From CASQEL01 sp036655975 (GTDB lineage: Bacteria > Desulfobacterota > Desulfovibrionia > Desulfovibrionales > Desulfovibrionaceae), in NCBI GenBank assembly GCA_036655975.1, contig JAVVPD010000125.1:1-5482 (forward strand): 5,482 bases of DNA, given 5' to 3'. The notes beneath the pieces are model-generated. The model ran no database searches, was not told the DNA's origin, and worked only from the letters and a program-made list of their open reading frames with translations. Every line of letters begins with the position of its first letter. The first letter of the stretch is position 1. A program made the translations under genes and the position numbers. Of the stretch, positions 1-5,427 are shown piece after piece.

Positions 1-126
1 ACTGACAGCGGTAATGTGCATTTGCAATACGGCGAATTCTTCAATTCCCCATCCGTACCCCTGCTGTTTGCGCGTCCTGTGCGTCAGTGCGATGTGATCG
101 TTTCCACCGAGCCTGTTCTGTCCTAA
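1..126 (+). CDS. 3' end of a phage structural gene, probably major capsid protein (partial)
   Basis: The frame is open from the first base and ends at TAA 124-126, giving 41 C-terminal residues that finish in VIVSTEPVLS. The fragment is rich in beta-branched and aromatic residues and looks like a folded structural protein, but it has no motif that names a family. The gene immediately precedes a Bbp16-type cement protein gene. In Bordetella phage BPP-1 the major capsid gene lies next to the cement gene, so major capsid protein is the best positional guess. A scaffold or other head protein is possible. The same frame continues open after the stop to TAA 229-231 (see findings). Confidence is high that this is coding and low for the product. 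Confidence 0.6.
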   Translation, partial: TDSGNVHLQYGEFFNSPSVPLLFARPVRQCDVIVSTEPVLS

Positions 127-145
127 ACGACTTTTTTCAACACCT

Positions 146-184
146 TCGGCCGCTGGTATTTCCAGACGGTCTGCCAGTGGCCGA
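146..184 (+). promoter_or_regulatory. Stable hairpin in the spacer before the cement gene
   Basis: Bases 146-156 pair with 174-184 in an 11-bp stem containing one G-U pair (152 with 178). The apical segment can add a 4-bp stem, CAGA 163-166 with TCTG 170-173. No U-run follows, so it is not a standard intrinsic terminator. The G-U pair favours a structure in the + strand RNA. CCAG occurs twice (162-165 and 174-177), and either copy can pair with CTGG 153-156, so alternative folds are possible. It may be an mRNA processing or stability element 39 bases before the ribosome binding site. The function is inferred; the pairing is directly visible. Confidence 0.45.
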
Positions 185-235
185 TCAGCAGGCTCTCCCT
201 TCACTATACCCTCATTTCTTTTAAGGAGTAATTGC

Positions 236-667
236 ATGATTATCGACAGCAATTTGGTTTTTACGGATTCTGCCCTCACCGTTACCGGCACTTCAGACCC
301 CGTGGCCTTGACCAGCCTGAGCAAACCCGGGCGCATGGATCCCATCCCCCTCATTATGCGCGTGACGGAAGACTTTAACAATCTTACCTCGCTCAGTATC
401 AAATTGACCGAATGCGCTAGCCAGAACGGTACGTATACCGAAGTGCCCGCCGCCAGCACCACGCTTGCACTGGCAGACCTCAAGGCCGGGAAGAAAATCG
501 GCTGGCCCTTTCTGCCCAGCACCGTGGAAAAGCCGTGGCTGAAGTGGGCCTACACGCTTACGGGCACGGCCCCCACCACCGGGAGGCTGTTTGTGGCCCT
601 GCTGCGTGAGCGCGAAGATCCTTACGAAGCCGGCATGTACATTAGCGGTGGCATCGTCAAAGGCTAA
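236..667 (+). CDS. Bbp16-like capsid cement (decoration) protein
   Basis: This 143-residue protein resembles the Bbp16 family, the small jelly-roll cement proteins that bind the outside of the capsid of Bordetella phage BPP-1 and stabilise it. Matching features are the N-terminus MIIDSNLVFTDSALTVTG, the strand around residues 35-45 (DPIPLIMRVTEDF), a central NGTYTEV, the LKAGKKIGW turn near 82-90, and the closing strands WLKWAYTLTG and GRLFVALL near 101-123. The length fits the family, and no signal peptide or membrane segment is seen. The start is supported by AAGGAG at 223-228, 7 bases before ATG. The gene sits between the presumed capsid gene and the tail adaptor, and is flanked by two strong hairpins. 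Recognition is by recalled family pattern, not by alignment. Another beta-sandwich head decoration protein is the main alternative. Confidence 0.7.
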   Translation: MIIDSNLVFTDSALTVTGTSDPVALTSLSKPGRMDPIPLIMRVTEDFNNLTSLSIKLTECASQNGTYTEVPAASTTLALADLKAGKKIGWPFLPSTVEKPWLKWAYTLTGTAPTTGRLFVALLREREDPYEAGMYISGGIVKG

Positions 668-676
668 CAAAATATC

Positions 677-707
677 GGGGGGGATAGGGGCGCGCCCTGT
701 CTCCCCC
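677..707 (+). promoter_or_regulatory. Very strong 13-bp hairpin between cement and adaptor genes
   Basis: Bases 677-689 pair with 695-707 as a continuous 13-bp stem with two G-U pairs (682 with 702, 685 with 699) and a 5-base GCGCG loop. It begins 9 bases after the cement gene stop and ends 9 bases before the GGGAGGA ribosome binding site of the next gene. No U-run follows on the + strand. On the - strand the wobble pairs become A-C mismatches, which argues for a + strand RNA element. Probable roles are blocking 3' exonucleases to stabilise the upstream message, or marking an RNA processing site between head and tail genes. A leaky terminator cannot be excluded. Confidence 0.55.
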
Positions 708-730
708 AAGGCACACGGGAGGAACCCTAC

Positions 731-1321
731 ATGCCATCAAAAATTGCTATTTGGAATATGGCTTTAGGTTTTATCGGCACACGCACGGTGGCCTCAGCGG
801 ACGAGAACACGCCAGAGGCCATACAGTGTAAATTATTTTGGGACAATGCCCGGCGGCAGGCTTTGCGGGATTATCCGTGGAATTTTGCCCAGCGGCGGGC
901 GTGGCTGGCGGCAATTCCTGTGCCGGAAGGTTGGGAGCTGGAATACACGCATGCCTACACTCTGCCCGAGGACTGCCTGAAGGCTTTGCGGGTGCTGGAA
1001 GGGGGCCGCAGCGAACAACGCTTTGTGCTGGCGCACGATGTGCACCGTGGAGCCACGGTGCTGTTGAGCCATGCCGCAGCCGCCTTGTTGTGCTACACGG
1101 CAGACCTACAGCGGGCTGATGAATTTGACGATTTATTTCAGTCGCTTATGGCGCGTAAATTGGCAAGTTTGGTGTGTGTGCCTTTGCTGAAGAATAACAG
1201 CGGCAAAGTTAAGGAATTGGAGCAATTGTACGCCGTGGCTTTGGCGGCGGCTTTGTCTGCTAACGGCAGCGAAGGAGCCGAAGAAGAAAAAAAAGATTCT
1301 TGGCTAGAATCTAGAAACTGA
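731..1321 (+). CDS. Head-tail adaptor / tail tubular protein A (T7 gp11-like)
   Basis: This 196-residue protein has the pattern of podoviral adaptor proteins, which form a ring under the portal and join it to the tail tube. The pattern includes an N-terminal helix IAIWNMALGFIGTRTV, a conserved A..C...WDNARRQALRDYPWNFAQRR block at residues 30-56, WELEYTHAYTLPEDCLKALRV at 68-88, a Y.ADL....EFDDLFQSLMARKLASLV helix at about 122-148, and a C-terminal SWLESRN. T7 gp11 is also 196 residues long. The start has GGGAGGA at 717-723, 7 bases before ATG. The final ~15 codons are AT-rich, include an A8 run, and begin a composition island that runs into the fibre gene. TGA 1319-1321 shares its last base with the next gene's ribosome binding site, suggesting coupled translation. 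Confidence 0.8.
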   Translation: MPSKIAIWNMALGFIGTRTVASADENTPEAIQCKLFWDNARRQALRDYPWNFAQRRAWLAAIPVPEGWELEYTHAYTLPEDCLKALRVLEGGRSEQRFVLAHDVHRGATVLLSHAAAALLCYTADLQRADEFDDLFQSLMARKLASLVCVPLLKNNSGKVKELEQLYAVALAAALSANGSEGAEEEKKDSWLESRN

Positions 1322-1332
1322 AAGGATAAAAT

Positions 1333-1707
1333 ATGTCAATAACAAGTAACAACAGCATCTCAAAATTTATAGGCAATAGTTCCGCTACTGATTTTCCTTT
1401 TACTTTTAAAGTCTGGGATGTTTCACAACTTTTAGTCGAAATAACTGATCTTAATGGTACTATTTTGACACCAAAATTTACTGCCACGCTCTCTACTAAT
1501 AGTGGAACAGTGCATGTACTTTATGAAAATAAACCCATTCCAAATGGATGGAAAATAGCCATTATCCGCAACATGCCTTTTGAACAGAAAATTGATTTAA
1601 TCAGCGGTACGCGCTTTGACCCGCAAGTGCTGGAAGATGCTTTGGACACCGCCACGGCGGAGCGGCAGCAATTGCGCGAAAGCGTAGGGCGGGCGCTCAT
1701 TATGCCC
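1333..1707 (+). other. T7-type fibre anchor domain with an internal composition switch
   Basis: This segment encodes residues 1-125, the expected virion-attachment domain. It opens with a beta-rich region and ends in a helix (DALDTATAERQQLRESVGRA) typical of the linker before the stalk in T7-like fibres. Codons up to about residue 90 prefer A or T in third position (for example aaa, ttt, aat). From roughly 1605-1620 codons become GC-rich within the same domain. Domain assignment is from pattern recognition; the composition change is directly countable. Confidence 0.7.
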
Positions 1708-4700
1708 CCCGGCAGCGAGGAAACGCCCATGGTGGTGGCGGATAAGATCCTGAAGGCCGCCGCAAAGGCAGCACAAGCGGCGGTGGCGGCGGGGGAGAGC
1801 CGTCAAGGGGCTGAAAATGCGTTGACCAGTGTGCTGGGGGAAAAAAGCGCGTGTATCGCGGAACTGGGCAGGCTGGGCACGGCGCAAAGCATGAGAATTG
1901 AAAAGGAAGGGCAAAAGCAATGGGAGCGTGTGCTAGCGGGTAATAGCGCTTTGGACGCGCATCTTGCTCAAGGTCTTGCCGGAATGCAAAACGCCGGAGA
2001 CGCGCAGGCCCTGCGGCTTGAAGGGGTGGGGGCCAACCAAGTGCGTCTTGCGGCGCAGCAGGTGGGCAAGGCTAAAGTCGAGGCAGACCGGGCAAAAACG
2101 GAGGCTGACCATGCCGCAGAATACGCCAATGCCGCCCGTGATTTGAGCCTTGGGCAATTGCCCACCGCCAGTGAAACTTTTTTAGGCTTGGTGCAACACG
2201 CCACGAAGGCAGAAGCCGAGGCGGGTTTGAACCACCATAAGGCCATGACTCCCTTGCGTACGGCGCAGGCCATCCGCAAGTTGCAGCCCGTTGTGGTGGA
2301 AATGCCCACCATCAATGGGCCGGACAGTACCCGCGAAGGCGCGACGGAAAGCTATGTGTTTACTTCGCGTTCTGTGTTGCCGGCTACCCGCGTGGCGGCT
2401 TTTGTCTATTCTATTGATTTGACGGGGGAGGCCTTTCGGGTTCCGGCGGTGGTGGGTACAGACGGAAGCTATAGCGCGACAGTGCGGATTCGTTTTGGCG
2501 GGGTATTGGGCGATTCCAATGTGTTGAGCGTGTATGCTGTGGACAGCTTGGCTAATCAAAGCCCTGCCCTGTCCCGCACGATCAGTGTGCGCCTGAACGC
2601 GGCCCCCAACACTGCTGGGCTGACCGACGATATGCCTACTTTTTGCGTGGCTGGGCAAAGCTATACCGTGCATTTTAGCGGGGCTGAGGATGCCGACGGC
2701 GACCCTGTGAGCTATGCCCTTGAAAGCCTGAGCACGGGCCTTGTGGTCAATCCCAGCACGCCCGTGGCGGCAAATGCCCCCATAACCTTTACACTGCCGG
2801 ACGCCGCCAGTGTGGGGGCGTTCTCGTGGTTGGCTCTTGCCTTGCGGGTACGCGACGATTTTGGCGGCGAAACGACCAAAAGCTATGCCGTGGGCGGGGT
2901 GGGCTATGTGGATACCCCCAGTATTACCAGCCCTGTCAACGGGGCCACAGGTGTTTTTGCCGATGCCCCCATTGTGGTCAGTCCTTTCAGTGTGCATGCC
3001 AACGTGGACACGGCGGGAAAATTACACGTGCAGGCCGCGCGTGATGCCACATTTACAGATATTGTGTGGGAGTATAACGGCGTCAATGCCACGCAGGTGA
3101 CGCCAAGCTTACCGCTGGACACAATTATATATTTACGTGCACGGCGTTTCGGGAACGTGCTCGGGCCAGAAAAATGGTCGGAAACGGGGCAAATCCGCAC
3201 GGTGGCTCCGTCCATTAGTGAAGCGCATATTGACTATCCCGCGCCACGGGCCACGGGTTTGCCTCTTAATCCTGTGGTGCGTATCGCCACGCCCACAACC
3301 GTTGCCCAAACGTGGGATAAGGTTCACTGCCGGGTTAAGCAGGGGGATAGGGTGGTCTATGACAGTGGTGAAGTGGGCGCGATCAACACCTTTGTCACCA
3401 CAGGTATCACGGGCATTGAAAGCCTGTACAGCGTGGAAGTACGCGTCTACGGCAGCCTTACGGGCTGGAGCGCGTGGAAGAGCCAGACATTTACAACCCT
3501 GTTGGTGTATTTGCGCCCCCCAGCGCTCACCCTGCCCGCAGACGGTGCAGATCCGACAAGCCTGTCCATTGGCGTGGCCTTACCCGAGTTTGTGGGGCAA
3601 AGCTTGACCGGGGGCATGACCGTGCGCCTTGCCCCCACGCTGGCGGGATTGGAGCAGGAACAGCCCACGCAATTGTGGAAGCCCGAGCCTTCAACAAGCT
3701 TTGCCATTCCGCATTGCCAATACGCCACCAGCTATTATGTAGCGGCGTGGTGGGCAGGCAGCGTTACCGGAATAGCCAAAAGCATTGCGGAGCGCACCGT
3801 AAGTACCATGCCCCCATACGTGCACGCCCCGGGTGTTGGCGGCGTGCGCGAGGGGGAACTTGACGTTTTGCCCACGCATACACTGACGCTTACTCCCTTT
3901 ACCAGCGTGCCAACGGGCTATTACACCCCCCACGCTGAAGGCTCACTCCGGATTATGTACAAGCATGCTGTCTCACATGCTTTGATTCATGACAGTGGCT
4001 GGATAGCAGACGCGCCCACCTATACGCCGCCTGTGGTTTTGCCCATACATAGCCCCATGTATGTCAGTGTGCAAAGGCGCGGTAGCCATGGGGTGGAAAG
4101 TGCCGTGAGCACGAGCACACAGATTACCTTCACCACCATCAACGCCTTTGTGAAAGCGCCTGTTATCACCAGTCCCGCCAACAACACGAGCAATGTTGCT
4201 ATTAACCCCATGCTAACCTTGGCGACCCCCGAAGTTGTGGGCCAGAGCGTTGCCAATATGGAAGTACAGGCCAGCACAGCAACAAATTTTAGCAGCATCG
4301 CGTGGACGAGTGGGGAAATGAGCCCTGTAACCAGCATCAAAGCCCAGCTTACGGGGCTGCACACTAAGTATTATGTGCGGGCCCGCTGTAAGGGGAGTGT
4401 GACGGGCTGGACAGACTGGGGGGCTGTGGTGGGCTTTACGACGATGACGCAGATAGCGTGGACGTATACCAGTAATGCGACTTTTACACCGCCTGTTGCA
4501 GGACGCTATAGTGTTGATGTGCATGGGGGGTATGGCGGGAATTACACCTTAACTCTTACTATCGAATCGCAAGATAATCAAGTTACACATACAGGATATG
4601 GCGGCACAGGCGGAAAAGCTGCCAAGAATATTCGACTCAATACAGGGGCTATCCCCGTAACTATTGCTGGTAATGGCTCTAGCAGCTCTGCTTCAGCGAT

Positions 4701-4965
4701 TGAAACATGGAAATATTGTCCCCCACCTTGCTCTAAAGGTGGGGTAGGCGGCTCCGGTGGCACAACATCCTTCGGTTCTTATGTTTCCGCCACTGGCGGT
4801 GGCGGTGGACAGGTTACTCATTATAGCACGTGCGAGTCTGGAGAGAGAGGATGGTGCTATGGACAGGCGTCCAACGGTTCCAACGGCAACGGTATAGGCG
4901 GCGACGCCAACATCCCCGGCGGCTCCACTGGCCCCAAGTGCATCATCAATTTCATAGGAGAATAG
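1333..4965 (+). CDS. Long tail fibre protein with T7-type anchor, Ig/FN3-like modules and glycine-rich tip
   Basis: The product is a 1210-residue, presumably trimeric receptor-binding fibre, about twice the length of T7 gp17 (553). Residues 1-125 fit the T7 tail-fibre N-terminal domain that docks the fibre on the tail: FPFTFKVWDVSQLLVEI, NGWKIAIIRNMPFEQ, and the helix DPQVLEDALDTATAERQQLRE. Residues 130-275 are an alanine-rich, charged, probable coiled-coil stalk. Residues 277-317 match the recurring phage fibre motif around ETFLGLVQHATKAEAEAG and MTPLRTAQAI. Residues 320-1040 form about seven beta-sandwich modules. Residues 1041-1210 are a glycine-rich tip starting WTYTSNATFTPPVAGRYSVDVHGG, with five cysteines. 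AAAGGA at 1321-1326 lies 6 bases before ATG. The first ~95 codons are strikingly AT-rich compared with the rest. No catalytic depolymerase motif is recognisable. Confidence 0.85.
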   Translation: MSITSNNSISKFIGNSSATDFPFTFKVWDVSQLLVEITDLNGTILTPKFTATLSTNSGTVHVLYENKPIPNGWKIAIIRNMPFEQKIDLISGTRFDPQVLEDALDTATAERQQLRESVGRALIMPPGSEETPMVVADKILKAAAKAAQAAVAAGESRQGAENALTSVLGEKSACIAELGRLGTAQSMRIEKEGQKQWERVLAGNSALDAHLAQGLAGMQNAGDAQALRLEGVGANQVRLAAQQVGKAKVEADRAKTEADHAAEYANAARDLSLGQLPTASETFLGLVQHATKAEAEAGLNHHKAMTPLRTAQAIRKLQPVVVEMPTINGPDSTREGATESYVFTSRSVLPATRVAAFVYSIDLTGEAFRVPAVVGTDGSYSATVRIRFGGVLGDSNVLSVYAVDSLANQSPALSRTISVRLNAAPNTAGLTDDMPTFCVAGQSYTVHFSGAEDADGDPVSYALESLSTGLVVNPSTPVAANAPITFTLPDAASVGAFSWLALALRVRDDFGGETTKSYAVGGVGYVDTPSITSPVNGATGVFADAPIVVSPFSVHANVDTAGKLHVQAARDATFTDIVWEYNGVNATQVTPSLPLDTIIYLRARRFGNVLGPEKWSETGQIRTVAPSISEAHIDYPAPRATGLPLNPVVRIATPTTVAQTWDKVHCRVKQGDRVVYDSGEVGAINTFVTTGITGIESLYSVEVRVYGSLTGWSAWKSQTFTTLLVYLRPPALTLPADGADPTSLSIGVALPEFVGQSLTGGMTVRLAPTLAGLEQEQPTQLWKPEPSTSFAIPHCQYATSYYVAAWWAGSVTGIAKSIAERTVSTMPPYVHAPGVGGVREGELDVLPTHTLTLTPFTSVPTGYYTPHAEGSLRIMYKHAVSHALIHDSGWIADAPTYTPPVVLPIHSPMYVSVQRRGSHGVESAVSTSTQITFTTINAFVKAPVITSPANNTSNVAINPMLTLATPEVVGQSVANMEVQASTATNFSSIAWTSGEMSPVTSIKAQLTGLHTKYYVRARCKGSVTGWTDWGAVVGFTTMTQIAWTYTSNATFTPPVAGRYSVDVHGGYGGNYTLTLTIESQDNQVTHTGYGGTGGKAAKNIRLNTGAIPVTIAGNGSSSSASAIETWKYCPPPCSKGGVGGSGGTTSFGSYVSATGGGGGQVTHYSTCESGERGWCYGQASNGSNGNGIGGDANIPGGSTGPKCIINFIGE
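2920..4449 (+). repeat. Five degenerate ~100-residue Ig/FN3-like protein repeats in the fibre shaft
   Basis: Five consecutive modules start near residues 530, 627, 728, 830 and 941. Each has an early proline strand (VFADAPIVVSPF, LPLNPVVRIATP, LSIGVALPEF, LPTHTLTLTPF, VAINPMLTLATP), a middle strand with a V/M-x-V/L-x-x-A/K pattern, often a DSG or TSG turn, and a closing strand ending in T. The closing strands of four modules align: YLRARRFGNVLGPEKW, YSVEVRVYGSLTGWSAW, YYVAAWWAGSVTG and YYVRARCKGSVTGWTDW. The repeats have diverged at DNA level, so they look like old duplications. Two further, less similar beta modules precede them (residues ~320-422 and ~423-529; the second has a cadherin-like DADGDPVSYAL). 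Confidence 0.65.
4453..4962 (+). other. Glycine-rich, cysteine-containing C-terminal tip domain of the fibre
   Basis: Residues 1041-1210 begin with the W-x(n)-F-x-P-P-x-x-G-x-Y-x-V pattern common at the start of glycine-rich fibre tips. GYGGTGGKA, GGVGGSGGTTSFGS and TGGGGGQV follow, ending in CIINFIGE. Some phage adhesins fold such segments as packed polyglycine helices, with exposed loops contacting the receptor. Cysteines lie at 1129 and 1133 (CPPPC), 1167 and 1175 (CESGERGWC) and 1203. The first ~290 bases have about 47% GC by hand count, lower than the shaft. It is the likely receptor-contact region; the receptor is unknown. Confidence 0.65.
4721..4744 (+). repeat. Perfect 9-bp inverted repeat inside the fibre-tip coding sequence
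   Basis: CCCCACCTT (4721-4729) and AAGGTGGGG (4736-4744) are exact reverse complements separated by 6 bases. They encode the CPPPC-SKGGVG stretch of the fibre tip. No U-run follows, so it is not terminator-like. Part of the symmetry is expected from proline codons (CCN) facing glycine codons (GGN), but a 9-bp perfect match goes beyond that. Confidence 0.5.
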
Positions 4966-4968
4966 CCC

Positions 4969-5424
4969 ATGTACGCCCGCATAGACCAAGAAACCAGCGT
5001 TGCCGAACTTATCCCCCACAATCCCCAAGGGCGCTATCACCCCTCACTCCAGTGGGTAGAAGTCCCCGCATGGCTCGAACCTTACATCGACAATCAATTT
5101 TGGTATGACGGGGAAGCCTTGAACCCCCCTACCGAAGACACGCTTTTGCAGAAAGCCAAGGCGCGGCAGCGCGCCCTGTTCGCTACGGCTTTTAAAAGGC
5201 TTGAGCAGCGCGCCCAGCGTCCGCAAAGTGCGGTACTGACAGCGCTGATGGACGCGGGCCCCCCGCCCGAGCCAGACGCAGATTTTTTGTGGCAGCTTGA
5301 GTCTATCAAGGCGGAGAACCGTTTGTTATTGGCGCAGCTTGAAGCCACAAAAACCCGTGAGGCGGCAGAGCTTATCCACCCGTGGTTGCCTGCTGCCACC
5401 GCGCAACGCGGGAGGGCGGTCTAA
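4969..5424 (+). CDS. Probable tail fibre assembly / chaperone-like protein
   Basis: This 151-residue protein has no motif I can assign firmly. Residues 1-55 hold a compact tryptophan-rich segment (LQWVEVPAWLEPYIDNQFWYDGEALNPP; W29, W35, W45) that resembles the N-terminal part of small proteins encoded directly after fibre genes in many phages, where they aid fibre folding or tip attachment. Residues 57-84 and 104-135 look like charged amphipathic helices, separated by a proline-rich linker (GPPPEPDAD). The start is supported by AGGAG at 4956-4960, 8 bases before ATG, inside the end of the fibre gene. Only 3 bases separate it from the fibre stop, so translation is probably coupled. The function rests on position and general shape; a small tip-bound structural protein is an alternative. 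Confidence 0.5.
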   Translation: MYARIDQETSVAELIPHNPQGRYHPSLQWVEVPAWLEPYIDNQFWYDGEALNPPTEDTLLQKAKARQRALFATAFKRLEQRAQRPQSAVLTALMDAGPPPEPDADFLWQLESIKAENRLLLAQLEATKTREAAELIHPWLPAATAQRGRAV

Positions 5425-5427
5425 ACC

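Noticed and set aside
98..137. TCGTTT / AAACGA inverted repeat followed by T6 (132-137), as a possible intrinsic terminator after the first gene.
   Set aside because: The 6-bp stem is weak, has a 21-base loop and half of it is AT. It is not convincing as a terminator, and the next structural gene is expected to be co-transcribed.
320..709. Open frame on the - strand across the cement gene, and other overlapping frames such as 838-1119 and 3137-3607 on the + strand.
   Set aside because: They lie inside well-supported genes, lack clear ribosome binding sites and show no family pattern, so they are shadow frames.
1287..1314. A8 run read as A AAA AAA in the adaptor frame, followed by a stem: possible programmed -1 frameshift.
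   Set aside because: The -1 frame stops at TAG 1312-1314 after about six codons, does not reach the fibre frame, and the stem starts on the slip site instead of 5-9 bases downstream.
2182..2997. A 271-codon open frame on the - strand inside the fibre gene.
   Set aside because: The translation is rich in His, Arg and Gly with no domain pattern, as expected for the antisense of a GC-rich beta-rich gene. The + strand frame is clearly the fibre.
4453..4962. Fibre tip as the variable region of a diversity-generating retroelement, as in BPP-1 Mtd.
   Set aside because: No C-type lectin-like end, no adenine-linked template copy and no reverse transcriptase are seen in the window. The tip is of glycine-rich type.
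1333..4965. Possible depolymerase or peptidase activity in the long fibre.
   Set aside because: No beta-helix lyase signature, catalytic motif or intramolecular chaperone cleavage motif was recognised. The modules read as structural beta-sandwiches.
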